DNA of 64,000 nucleotides, taken from Alphaproteobacteria bacterium. GTDB lineage: Bacteria; Myxococcota_A; UBA796; GCA-2862545. Every line of letters starts with the position of its first letter. The stretch's first letter is position 1. The stretch covers positions 62,001-126,000 of the forward strand of contig JACKEQ010000014.1 in assembly GCA_020632885.1 (NCBI GenBank), written 5' to 3'. Shown here in pieces: positions 56,114 through 64,000 of this stretch. Made by a program: the position numbers and the translations under genes. The notes under the pieces were generated by a model, which was not told where the DNA came from, ran no database searches, and worked only from the letters and a program-made list of their open reading frames with translations.

Positions 56114-56818
56114 ATGATTCTCTCGTCGCTCATCCTCGCCCTCACGGGCTGCTACATCGAGGTCGACCGTCCCTTCGACGACGACTGCAACGGCTGCGGC
56201 TGGCAGCAGCAGGACCCCGAGGACCACTCGGACGTCGACAGCGACCTCGACGGCGTGCCCGACTGGTTCGAGGAGTGGTGCCAGACCGACCCCAACGACC
56301 CCGACTCGGACGACGACGGCATCACGGACGGCGCCGAGGACCCCGATGGGGATGGGTACACGAACGCCGAGGAGGCCGTCGACTGCACGGATCCCCTCGA
56401 CCCCGACTCCAACCCCGGCAACGTGCCGGCACCGCCGACCTCCAACCCCGACGGCGACGACGACGGCGACGGGCTCACGAACGGCGAGGAGGACGACCTC
56501 GGCACCGACCCGAACGACCCCGACACCGACGGCGACGGCGTGAACGACGGCGTGGAGCACGATCACGGCTGTGATCCCACAGACCCCGACACCGACGACG
56601 ACGGTGTGAACGACGGCGACGAGGGCACGCTGGGCACGGATCCCAACGACCCCGACACCGACGACGACGGCATGCTGGACGGGGAGGAGCCCCCGCGCGG
56701 CACGGACCCCCTCAACCCCGACACGGACGGGGACGGCGAGTGCGACGGTGTGGAGGTGGAGTGCAACAGCTCCCCCCTCGACCCTTGGCTGACCTGCGAG
56801 AACGCCTGCCCGGCGTGA
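56114..56818 (+). CDS. Lipoprotein with thrombospondin type-3-like Asp repeats
   Basis: 234 aa. MILSSLILALTGC is a lipoprotein signal with Cys13. The body is a chain of D-P-N-D-P-D-T-D-G-D-G units (TDPNDPDTDGDGVNDGVE, TDPNDPDTDDDGMLDGEE), the calcium-binding thrombospondin type-3 pattern, with a Cys-rich start (DDDCNGCGWQQQD) and end. Outer-surface or secreted. GGAGG five bases before the ATG. Such repeats hold Ca2+ and are often stalks. Confidence 0.85.
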   Translation: MILSSLILALTGCYIEVDRPFDDDCNGCGWQQQDPEDHSDVDSDLDGVPDWFEEWCQTDPNDPDSDDDGITDGAEDPDGDGYTNAEEAVDCTDPLDPDSNPGNVPAPPTSNPDGDDDGDGLTNGEEDDLGTDPNDPDTDGDGVNDGVEHDHGCDPTDPDTDDDGVNDGDEGTLGTDPNDPDTDDDGMLDGEEPPRGTDPLNPDTDGDGECDGVEVECNSSPLDPWLTCENACPA

Positions 56819-56820
56819 GC

Positions 56821-56849
56821 TTGCCCGAGGGGTCGGCGGACGGTACCGT
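56821..56849 (+). promoter_or_regulatory. -35/-10 promoter, leaderless start of the 56855 gene
   Basis: TTGCCC (56821-56826), a 17 bp spacer, and TACCGT (56844-56849) which ends 5 nt before the ATG. No Shine-Dalgarno sequence is present. This is the only leaderless candidate here with a recognisable -35. Confidence 0.48.
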
Positions 56850-56854
56850 GGCCC

Positions 56855-58057
56855 ATGGCCTGGACCCGCCTCGCCGACCTCGCGCGTGACATCGCGGGCG
56901 ACCTCCCCCCGGACCTCGTGGCGGCCTGGGAAGACCCCGCCGCGCGCACGCCCGACCTCGCCCGCGCCCTGCTCGAGCCCCTGGCCGTGCGGGGCACCGT
57001 CGTCTGTTCCGACACGGCGGGCCTCTCCCGCATGGCGAGCGTCCTGCCCCTCGCCGTGGTGCTGAAGCGCATCGCGGAGCCCCGGGAGCGCATCCATGCC
57101 CTCGGCACCGGCCTCGGCGGTCGGGCCATCGGGACCTGGGTGGCCGACAACTCCGAGATGTTCTACCCACCCGAGGTCCCGCTCGAGCCCCTGCTGGCCG
57201 GGATGGTCCGCATCCACGGCAGCGGGCCCGTGCAGATCGGGTGGTGCGCGCACGTCGGCACGTTCTACGAGGTCGGCGGAGGCCTGTACGGGCCGGACGC
57301 CGACCGGGTCGAGACGATCGCGGAGGTCCACACGTCCGGCGGCGACTCGCTGGTCACCCCGGAGGCCCGCGCCGCCCTCGACCCCACGGGCTTCGTGTTC
57401 CGCGAGCGGCAGGCCGGCGCGTTCGGCAGCGTGCTGGAGGTGCACACCGACCTCCCAGGGCCCGCCCACACGGGCTCGTCGCGCTTCCCGATCCCGTACG
57501 ACCCCGCCATGCAGGCGCTCCTCCACGCCCTCGACGAGGCGGACCCCACACCGGTGCTCGAGGCGATCGAGACCCGCCACCGTGCCGTGCGTACGGTGCT
57601 GCTCGCCCAACGGGGTGCCCACGTCCCCGCGCGGTCCCTGGCCGACACGGTGGACGGCCTGTTCCGGGACGCGAGCTTCCAGAGGATCGCGAAGGCCGTG
57701 CTCGCCGCGCACACACCGAGCTGGAACGTCAGCGGCGGGCTCGCCCTGGCGGCCTTCGAGGACGCGTCCGTCGGCCTCGATGCGGCCCGCGCCCTCCGGT
57801 CCGCCACGCGCGACGCCGGGCTGACCGTGAGCATCGGGATCGACCGCGGAGACACGTATGTCTTCCCCATGCCGGGCGGGCGTACCGAGCTCGCTGGCGA
57901 CCCCGTGAACCGCGCGTCGAAGCTCGCCGAGGACCTCGGGCACCCCGGGGATCTGCTGGTGGCGGGCCGGGTGGTCCCGGACGGGATCCCCGGTGCGGAG
58001 CGCGTCCGCTACGCCATCAGCGGGATCGGGCTCGAGGGCTGGCGCCTACCGGACTGA
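56855..58057 (+). CDS. Class III cyclase-like protein, two degenerate domains
   Basis: 400 aa. The C-terminal part has GIDRGDTYVFPMPGG and GDPVNRASKLAEDLGHPGD, as in class III nucleotide cyclases. The N-terminal part has VVCSDTAGLSRM, where cyclases have the metal Asp strand, and LGGRAIGTWVADNSEMFYP, as a second metal strand. Between lie unrelated helices. Not all catalytic residues are visible in either half, so it may bind nucleotides or act as an inactive partner. Leaderless-type promoter. Its stop is 7 bp from the convergent kinase stop. Confidence 0.6.
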   Translation: MAWTRLADLARDIAGDLPPDLVAAWEDPAARTPDLARALLEPLAVRGTVVCSDTAGLSRMASVLPLAVVLKRIAEPRERIHALGTGLGGRAIGTWVADNSEMFYPPEVPLEPLLAGMVRIHGSGPVQIGWCAHVGTFYEVGGGLYGPDADRVETIAEVHTSGGDSLVTPEARAALDPTGFVFRERQAGAFGSVLEVHTDLPGPAHTGSSRFPIPYDPAMQALLHALDEADPTPVLEAIETRHRAVRTVLLAQRGAHVPARSLADTVDGLFRDASFQRIAKAVLAAHTPSWNVSGGLALAAFEDASVGLDAARALRSATRDAGLTVSIGIDRGDTYVFPMPGGRTELAGDPVNRASKLAEDLGHPGDLLVAGRVVPDGIPGAERVRYAISGIGLEGWRLPD

Positions 58058-58064
58058 CCGGTGC

Positions 58065-59588
58065 TCACTTGCACGCCTGCCGCTCGTCGAGGTCGTAGCA
58101 GACGAACATGTTGTTGGTCCCCACGTTCACCGTCCGCTGGAAGACACGGCTCCCGTCCGTGAACTGGACCTGGTAGACGCCCAGCGGCACCTCGACCCGG
58201 AGGCGTCCGCGGCCGATCTCGTCACCGAACTCGATGGTCCCGGACGACGGGCGGACCTCCAGCGTCACCACCGCGAGCCCCGAAGGTTCCGGATCGGGGG
58301 CCTCCTTCACGACCGGCTCGGGACGCGGACGCGGCGCCGTCGACACGGGCGCGACGGACCCACCGCGGACCTCCGCGCGCTCCGGCGTGGTCTCCTCGCC
58401 CCAACCGAGCTCCTCCAGAGGCTCGGCGGGCGCTGGCGGGGCGACGACCGGAGCCGTGCCGGCCGGTGCCGGGGTCTGGGGACCCAACGCCACGAGGTAG
58501 CCCCCCGAGAGCACCATCCCCGCGAACCCGACCCCGATCATCACGAACGCGAAGATGGCGATCCCCGCGAGCGGCACGAGCCACACGGCCTTCGGTTGCT
58601 GACGGTGACCGGCCGTGGTGAGGTGGGCCACCGGCGCGGGCCGCGACAGCGTGGGGTTCGACATGTCCAGCGGGTTCTCGGAGAGGATCGTGGGCACGAA
58701 GGCCGCGCGCTCCTTCTCGAGGGAGATGCCGAGGGGCGGGGTGTCGGGCGGGTTCTCCGGGAGCCCGGGCAGGACCTCCTCCAGGGCCTTGCGGAAGGCC
58801 GTGGCGTCCTCGTACCGGTCGTTCGGATCGTAGCGGGTGGCCTTCTGGATGATCGGCTTGAAGACCTCGGGCACGTCCTTGTAGAGCTTCTCGTAGATCT
58901 CCCGGTTGTACAGATCGAACGGGTCGGTGCCCGTGAGCATGTTGTAGAGCGTGCACCCCGCCGCGAACACGTCCGCCCGCGCGTCCACGCTCTTCGCGTC
59001 GTTGCGCTGCTCGGGCGCCATGTAGGCCCAGGTGCCGATCACGGCGCCCGTGCGCGTGGTGGAGGTCTCGGAGGCCTGGGCGATGCCGAAGTCCGTGACC
59101 TTCGGCGTGCCCTCGCCGTCGACCAGGATGTTGTGGGGCTTCACGTCGCGATGGACGATCCCCTGTGCGTGCGCCGCACCGAGCCCGGCCAGCAGCGCGA
59201 TGCCCACCTCGCATGCCATGCGCTGCGGCAGGGGTCCGAACGCGGCCATCCGGTCGGCCACCGAGCCGCCTTCGATGAGCTCCATCACCAGGTACGCGAA
59301 GGCCCCGTCGTCCGCGACGTCGTGCACCAGCACCACGTTCTTGTGGTGGAGCTTGGCCATGGTGCGCGCTTCGTTGAAGAACCGCTGCCGGGCGAGATCG
59401 TCGAGCTCGGGCTTGAGGACCTTGACCGCGCGGTGGCACTCGAGCCGCGTGTCGAGCGCGCGGTACACCAGCGCCATCCCGCCTGCACCGAGGAGCTCGA
59501 TAGGCTGATAGCGGCCATGTCCGAGGGCTGGAGCGACCTGTTGCGTCAACGAGAGGTCCGTCAGAGAGAGAACGAGACGCCCCATCAT
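58065..59588 (-). CDS. Ser/Thr protein kinase with C-terminal membrane helix and tail
   Basis: 507 aa. A complete Hanks kinase: GAGGMALVYRALD near 35, HRAVKVLKPE, HRDVKPHNI near 145, DFGIAQA near 165, and GTWAYMAPEQ. A spacer follows with NPPDTPPLGI and LSENPLDMSNPTL. One membrane helix lies near 345-367, then a Pro-rich stalk, then a beta-rich end (GLAVVTLEVRPSSGTIEFGD, VFQRTVNVGTNNMFVC) like a PEGA-type or carboxypeptidase-regulatory domain outside. The start ATGATG at 59588 overlaps a TATGAT that could be a -10; TTG 59549 is an alternative start. Confidence 0.93.
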   Translation of the reverse strand: MMGRLVLSLTDLSLTQQVAPALGHGRYQPIELLGAGGMALVYRALDTRLECHRAVKVLKPELDDLARQRFFNEARTMAKLHHKNVVLVHDVADDGAFAYLVMELIEGGSVADRMAAFGPLPQRMACEVGIALLAGLGAAHAQGIVHRDVKPHNILVDGEGTPKVTDFGIAQASETSTTRTGAVIGTWAYMAPEQRNDAKSVDARADVFAAGCTLYNMLTGTDPFDLYNREIYEKLYKDVPEVFKPIIQKATRYDPNDRYEDATAFRKALEEVLPGLPENPPDTPPLGISLEKERAAFVPTILSENPLDMSNPTLSRPAPVAHLTTAGHRQQPKAVWLVPLAGIAIFAFVMIGVGFAGMVLSGGYLVALGPQTPAPAGTAPVVAPPAPAEPLEELGWGEETTPERAEVRGGSVAPVSTAPRPRPEPVVKEAPDPEPSGLAVVTLEVRPSSGTIEFGDEIGRGRLRVEVPLGVYQVQFTDGSRVFQRTVNVGTNNMFVCYDLDERQACK

Positions 59589-59639
59589 ACACGGCTGCCA
59601 CCCTCGCGTGGAGGGTCTCGCAGAGGGCTCCTCCTCCTG

Positions 59640-59645
59640 TACAAT
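59640..59645 (+). promoter_or_regulatory. Possible -10 for the pseudokinase gene
   Basis: TACAAT, one base from TATAAT, lies 68 bp before the ATG at 59714. No convincing -35 at 16-18 bp. The 125 bp divergent gap also holds a 6 bp inverted repeat (ACCCTC/GAGGGT). Confidence 0.3.
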
Positions 59646-59713
59646 GGCGCCCGAGGAGCGAAGCGACGGCACCGCACATCGTCGAAGGACCAGGTTCCAG
59701 GTTGGAGCACGCG

Positions 59714-62700
59714 ATGCCGCCGGGTGGCGGCATCGAGGTGGTCTTCGACGCCTCGCTGCGCGACCACGCCAGCCTCCGCAACGGCATCGCATCGTTCGAA
59801 GGGTTCGCGCGATCGCCCGGAACTCCGCTCGTGGCTCCCCTCGACGACTGGTCGCTCGAGGAGGCCCGCTTCGCGTACGCCACGGACGCCCCCGTCACGC
59901 TCGCGGAGATCCTCGCCGCCCAGCGGGCACGCGGCGAGCCCTGCGGGGTGCGAGCGGCCCTCGAGACCCTGCAGGGCGTGGTCGCCGCGCTCACCGCAGC
60001 CCGGCCGGCGGCCCAGCGCGCGGGTCTGCAGGCGCACGGCAACCTGAATCCCTGGCGCATCGCCATCCGCGAGGACGGCACGCCCACCCTGCTCGGCTAC
60101 GGGCTGCCCGACGTCGAGCTCTTCGCGTACCTCGACGAGCAGCAGCCCGGCGTGTCGATCGACACCCTGCGCTACGCACCTCCCGAGCGGCTCGACGACC
60201 AGGAGGAGGACCCCCGGTCGGACCTCTACACCCTGGCCGTCGTGGCCGCCGAGATGATGCTCGGTCGGCCGGTGTTCGACGGAACGCCCACCTCCGTCGC
60301 CGAGCGCGTCATCCGCGGCGACGCCCCCGAGCTGATCGAGGCCATCGGGGGGCACCTCGGCGAGGCGATCCTCGACCTCCTCTGCGTGGCCACCGAGCTC
60401 GACCGGTCCGAGCGGTTCGCGAGCCTCGGCGAGTTCCAGCGCCAGGCGGCCACCCTGCGGGGCGACGGTCCCACGCTCCGCGACCTCGTCTCGCGCACGC
60501 TGGCCCAGCGCTCGTCCTCCAGCGCCGCCCCGTCCGCAGAACCGGCAGCACGCCCGGCCCGCCAGGCCGAAGACCGCACGCTGGTCCCAGCCGTGCCTCC
60601 CCTCCCCGCCTCGCCCACCCTCGACCAGGTGCGCGACCACGCGCGCGCCATCGTCGATCGCGCGAGCCAGCTCACCGAGCAGGCCGTCGCGATGCAGAAC
60701 ATCGCGGAGCAGCGCGCCGAGGGTGCCCCCGCGGTGCGCCCGCTCATCCGCCGTCTCTCGGACGCCGTGTCGCGCGCCCAGAAGGCGTCTTCGTCCACCG
60801 CCAGCACCGCGAGGCTCGTCGAGCTCGACGACGCCGTGGACGACGCCCTGATCACGCTGGAGATGGTGCGCAGCGCGGAGACCCTCTGCGAGGGCGCCAC
60901 GCGCGGTGCTCTCGAGGTCCTCGAGGCCATCCAGAGCGAGCTGGACGAGGCCCGGGCCGAGGCCGACCTCCTGGAGCGCGCCCGGCGCCAGGCCGACGAG
61001 GCGGCCACCCGCGCCGAGCAGTCCGCCGACGAGGCGGAGTCCGCCGCCACCGCGCTCGAGGCGGCGTACGCGGCTGGATCCCTGTCCACCGACGGCGCCC
61101 GTGAGCGCGTCGCCACCGCCCGGTCTCGGGCGGAGGGTGCACGATCCGCGGCACGGCGCGCCCGCAACGCCCACCACACGTCCCAGCGCCAGGGTCGCGG
61201 CGCGGACGCGATGCGCGACGCCGACAACGCGCGGGCCCTCGCGGAGGAGGCCTCCCAGGCCACGGCCGCCATCCAGAGGGTCGCCAAGCAGCTCGCCTCC
61301 GAGCAACAGGACGCCCTCGACGAGATCGCGGCGAACATCCGGGCGGAGGTCGCCCGGGCACGCAGCGGGGCCGTCGCCGCCGAACGTTCCCTCCAGCGCG
61401 CGTCCGCGGCCACCGCCGAGACCGGCATCCCGGCCATCGAGGTCCAGCTCCAGGCGCTCGAGCGCTACGCGCGGGCCGCCGAATCCGCCGCGGAACGCTG
61501 CGAGCGCGAGGGAGAGGCCGCGCTCGCGGGGGAGCTCGCCAGCCACCGGATGGGCGAGCTGGAGGCCGCCCTCGTGTCGGTCCGCATGGCCGCCGAGCTC
61601 GCGCTCTCCCAGTCCGAGGAGGCGTCGGGCGTCTGCGACCGGATCGTCTCCCGCGCCGGGGAGGCCGCCCGTCACGCCGCGGCCGTGAGCAAGCTCCGCG
61701 CGGAGGCCGACGCGCTCGGCACCCGCCTCGAGGAGTCGCGATCCGAGGTGGCCCGCGTGTGGTCGGCCCTGGAGACCGACACCGCCGAGGTCACCGGTCG
61801 GATCGCCCGCGACGCCGTGCAGGTCGCTCAGCGTGCATCCGAGAAGGTCGAAGAGCTGGCGCGTGGGGCCCGCACCCGGTCGTCGGGTCTGGAGCACAGC
61901 GACGACGTCCAGTTCCTCGAGGAGCGTGTCGCCGACCTCCGGACCGCCGTGGACGAGCTGGAGGAGCGCGCGCGCAAGGCCGTGTCGCGATGCCGGGAGG
62001 CCCGGGGAGCCGCATCGCGCGAGCTCGAGGAGATCGCCGAGCGGCATCGGGAGCAGCGCGAGCTCGAGGACGCCATCGACGAAGCGCGCCAGCGTGCCGA
62101 GCGCTGCCGTCAGGCTGTCACCGAGGCCTGGGAGGCCTACCACGAGACCGCGTCCGTGCTGGCGGCCGCCGGGCTGGAGGGCCTCGACGACCTGCGGGTG
62201 CGGGCCTACGAGATCATCGACATCGCGGAGTTCCAGGCCGGTGAGGCGGACGCCGCGGCCGCCGCGGCGACCGAGCAGCGCGACATCCACGAGGCCCGCT
62301 CCCACGGCTCCACCGCGGCGAGCTTCGAGGAGCGCATCCGCGAGGATCTGCCCGAGGCCCTCCAGATCCTGAACACCATCCGGTCGCGCGCCACGGCCGA
62401 GATCCAGGCCCTCGAGATGGCCCGCCGCGAGATCGCGGACGCCCTCGACAGCGCGCGCGACGCCGTCCGCGCCATCGAGGAGATGCGGGTCTCGGGCACC
62501 GAAGCCGCCCGGGACTGGACCGGCGACCCCGCCGTCCGCCTGGCCCTCGATCAGCTCCTCGAGCTCTCGGCACCCCTGGACGACGCGCTGGCGTCCGTCC
62601 AGTCCGCCGACACCCAGGTCCGCGCGGCTGAAGATGCTGCGTCCGCCCAGGCTCTCGTGCCCCAGACGGCCGCCGCCGTGCGCGGGCTCGTCGCGGCCCG

Positions 62701-64000
62701 CGAGCGCGCGGAGGCCATCTCCGCCGCCCTCGACAAGGCCGTGCGTACGGCGCGGGCGGAGATCGAGACCCGCGAGAACGCCACGCGCACGATCAAGAAC
62801 GCCGTGGAGACCGTCCGGGCCATGGAGGCCCAGCTCGCCGAGCGCAGCGAGCGCCTCTTCGCGGCCATCGAGCGCCACCTGGCGTCCAGCGAGCCCGTCA
62901 GGCGGGCGCGGAAGCGCATGCGGAAGGCCGTGGATCAGGTCGGCGAGGCCCACGACATCATCGCCCGCGCGTCCCGCGCCATCCCGCAGGCCCCCACGGC
63001 CTCGGCGGCCCAGCAGCTCCAGAGCCAGGTCGAGGAGCAGATCACGCGGGTCGAGCGCCTCCTGGAGGCCGCGACCGAGGCCGAGAGCCAGGGGATCACG
63101 GCGGCCGAGCAGGAGGCCGCCGACCGGGTGGAGTCCGAGCGCCGACGCCTCACGCACGCCCGGTCCTCCGCGCTCTCGCACCTCAACACGGCGAAGGCGG
63201 CCGCCGCCAAGAGCGTCGTGCTGATGAAGGAGTCGCGCGACGAGCTGGCCGAGCAGGACGACCCCGCCGTCCGCGACCTCCACGACCAGGCCCGCGAGTG
63301 GGTCCGAAAGGCCCGGAACGCCGCCACGACGGCCCTCGGGGCCGCCCGTCGTTGCCAGCGCGCCGCCACGGCCGACGAGGCGATGTCCCACGAGGCCCAG
63401 GCGGCGAGCCTCGCGGCGGACGCCCACGCCGCCGTCCTGCAGGCCCGCAACCTCCTCCAGGAGGCCATCGACCTCGCACGCCGCCAGGCCGAGGAGGCCG
63501 AAGCCCTCCAGAACATCAAGGCGGAGGTTCAGAACATCGTCGCCACCATCGCCGACGGCGTCGCGCGGGCCCGGGAGCACGCGTCCGCCGTGGTGGAGGT
63601 CACCGCCGTCTCGTCCGACGAGGAGACCCTCGCCACGGTGAGCCATGCCGAGGATCTGCTCGGCGCCGTGAAGCTCGCGGCCGCCAAGATCGACGCAGCG
63701 GCGCCGATGGCCCTAGAGGCCGAGAGCGTGGAGGTCGCCCACGGGCTCCTGAACACGTGCCGGATGGCGCTGGAGCGCGTGGACACCGGCATCGGAGAGC
63801 TGATCGGGCTCGTCCAGCGCGCCCAGACGCTCCTCGGGCAGGAGGAGGAGCGCGCGGCCACCCGCCTGTCGGACGCCCGCAAGGAGGCCGAGGCGCCCGC
63901 CCGGGAGGCGCGGGCCATCGCGGAGAAGGCGATGGGCTGGGTCGCCGCCGGAGAGCGGGCGGCAGACGGGTCGGTGCTCGAGGGCGTCCAGCTCGCCCTG
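59714..64000 (+). CDS. Pseudokinase fused to a giant coiled-coil protein, 3' end missing
   Basis: Open for 1429 codons to the window edge. GGAG six bases before the ATG supports the start. Residues 1-260 are kinase-like, but the N-lobe is short and lacks the Gly loop. The catalytic loop reads HGNLNPWRI where HRDxxxxN is expected, and DFG is GYG. The C-lobe is clearer (LRYAPPERLDDQ, then DPRSDLYTLAVVAAEMMLGRPVF). From about 290 on it is Ala/Glu/Arg-rich coiled coil for more than 1100 residues. It probably binds rather than phosphorylates, and could span or scaffold. No membrane helix in the visible part. The antisense frame is also long but is a composition shadow. Confidence 0.82.
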   Translation, partial: MPPGGGIEVVFDASLRDHASLRNGIASFEGFARSPGTPLVAPLDDWSLEEARFAYATDAPVTLAEILAAQRARGEPCGVRAALETLQGVVAALTAARPAAQRAGLQAHGNLNPWRIAIREDGTPTLLGYGLPDVELFAYLDEQQPGVSIDTLRYAPPERLDDQEEDPRSDLYTLAVVAAEMMLGRPVFDGTPTSVAERVIRGDAPELIEAIGGHLGEAILDLLCVATELDRSERFASLGEFQRQAATLRGDGPTLRDLVSRTLAQRSSSSAAPSAEPAARPARQAEDRTLVPAVPPLPASPTLDQVRDHARAIVDRASQLTEQAVAMQNIAEQRAEGAPAVRPLIRRLSDAVSRAQKASSSTASTARLVELDDAVDDALITLEMVRSAETLCEGATRGALEVLEAIQSELDEARAEADLLERARRQADEAATRAEQSADEAESAATALEAAYAAGSLSTDGARERVATARSRAEGARSAARRARNAHHTSQRQGRGADAMRDADNARALAEEASQATAAIQRVAKQLASEQQDALDEIAANIRAEVARARSGAVAAERSLQRASAATAETGIPAIEVQLQALERYARAAESAAERCEREGEAALAGELASHRMGELEAALVSVRMAAELALSQSEEASGVCDRIVSRAGEAARHAAAVSKLRAEADALGTRLEESRSEVARVWSALETDTAEVTGRIARDAVQVAQRASEKVEELARGARTRSSGLEHSDDVQFLEERVADLRTAVDELEERARKAVSRCREARGAASRELEEIAERHREQRELEDAIDEARQRAERCRQAVTEAWEAYHETASVLAAAGLEGLDDLRVRAYEIIDIAEFQAGEADAAAAAATEQRDIHEARSHGSTAASFEERIREDLPEALQILNTIRSRATAEIQALEMARREIADALDSARDAVRAIEEMRVSGTEAARDWTGDPAVRLALDQLLELSAPLDDALASVQSADTQVRAAEDAASAQALVPQTAAAVRGLVAARERAEAISAALDKAVRTARAEIETRENATRTIKNAVETVRAMEAQLAERSERLFAAIERHLASSEPVRRARKRMRKAVDQVGEAHDIIARASRAIPQAPTASAAQQLQSQVEEQITRVERLLEAATEAESQGITAAEQEAADRVESERRRLTHARSSALSHLNTAKAAAAKSVVLMKESRDELAEQDDPAVRDLHDQAREWVRKARNAATTALGAARRCQRAATADEAMSHEAQAASLAADAHAAVLQARNLLQEAIDLARRQAEEAEALQNIKAEVQNIVATIADGVARAREHASAVVEVTAVSSDEETLATVSHAEDLLGAVKLAAAKIDAAAPMALEAESVEVAHGLLNTCRMALERVDTGIGELIGLVQRAQTLLGQEEERAATRLSDARKEAEAPAREARAIAEKAMGWVAAGERAADGSVLEGVQLAL

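Noticed and set aside
59585..63646. A 1353-codon open frame on the minus strand
   Set aside because: It is the mirror of the plus-strand coiled coil: Gly/Leu/Arg-rich with no motif. The plus frame has a good ribosome site and kinase motifs.

Overview
This 64 kb window is very GC-rich with a strong G/C bias at third codon positions, and it is packed with genes on both strands. The gene content points to a Gram-negative bacterium, most likely Myxococcota (formerly Deltaproteobacteria) or a close relative. The evidence is the many lipoproteins, Asp-Thr and calcium-type Asp repeats, Hanks-type Ser/Thr kinases, FHA and hybrid-kinase signalling, ECF sigma factors paired with membrane regulators, a caspase-like protease beside an ECF factor, an AgmX/PglI-like energy-transducer domain and a YARHG protein. 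This is an inference from gene content; there is no rRNA or other phylogenetic marker here, and I see no tRNA, CRISPR array, transposase or phage genes.

Layout. 1-3388 (+): the end of a 2-hydroxyacyl-CoA dehydratase/activase-type protein, overlapped by a hybrid histidine kinase. 12045-3357 (-): one long run holding a beta-propeller-like protein, a histidine kinase, a second (frameshifted) propeller paralogue, an ECF sigma factor, a FecR-like regulator, a small secreted protein, a ferritin-like protein, an outer-membrane barrel and a YfiR-like protein. 12068-12972 (+): parvulin plus a hypothetical gene. 24929-12969 (-): an envelope run starting with ExbB and ExbD, then FtsB-like, membrane proteins, YgfZ, a DNA methylase/specificity fusion, a lipoprotein hydrolase, an N-formylglutamate amidohydrolase-like protein, an ExbB-like/AgmX fusion, the third propeller paralogue and an SRPBCC-epimerase fusion. 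25010-30681: an aminopeptidase, MoeB-rhodanese, a primary-type sigma factor and a secreted protein.

30685-42226: a DUF2135-like lipoprotein broken by a short palindromic element, an exported methyltransferase-like lipoprotein, an FAD oxidase, a YARHG lipoprotein, then a plus-strand run (secreted protein, Dam-like methylase, M3 peptidase, duplicated membrane protein carrying a second copy of the element, patatin, two lipoproteins). 42229-46741 (-): asparaginase, a short-chain dehydrogenase, a membrane Ser/Thr kinase and an FHA-winged-helix regulator, divergent from a LamG lipoprotein (46831-49185). 53988-49192 (-): adenylate cyclase, ECF sigma, ActD-like membrane protein and exported caspase with surface repeats. 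55690-54034 (-): a hypothetical gene, deoxynucleoside kinase and a coiled-coil protein, behind a 423 bp structured leader. 56114-64000: an Asp-repeat lipoprotein, a cyclase-like protein, a Ser/Thr kinase and a huge pseudokinase/coiled-coil protein that runs off the end.

Three genome-wide habits stand out. Genes within runs overlap by XTGA (A, G, T and C are all seen as X) or TGATG. All eight convergent junctions are overlapping or at most 7 bp apart, leaving no room for classical terminators. Six first genes of transcription units have a TANNNT box 5-7 nt before the ATG and no Shine-Dalgarno sequence, as expected of leaderless mRNAs. The most novel-looking items are the 49 bp palindromic element found inside two protein genes, the cyclase-ECF-ActD-caspase module and the three-member propeller family.
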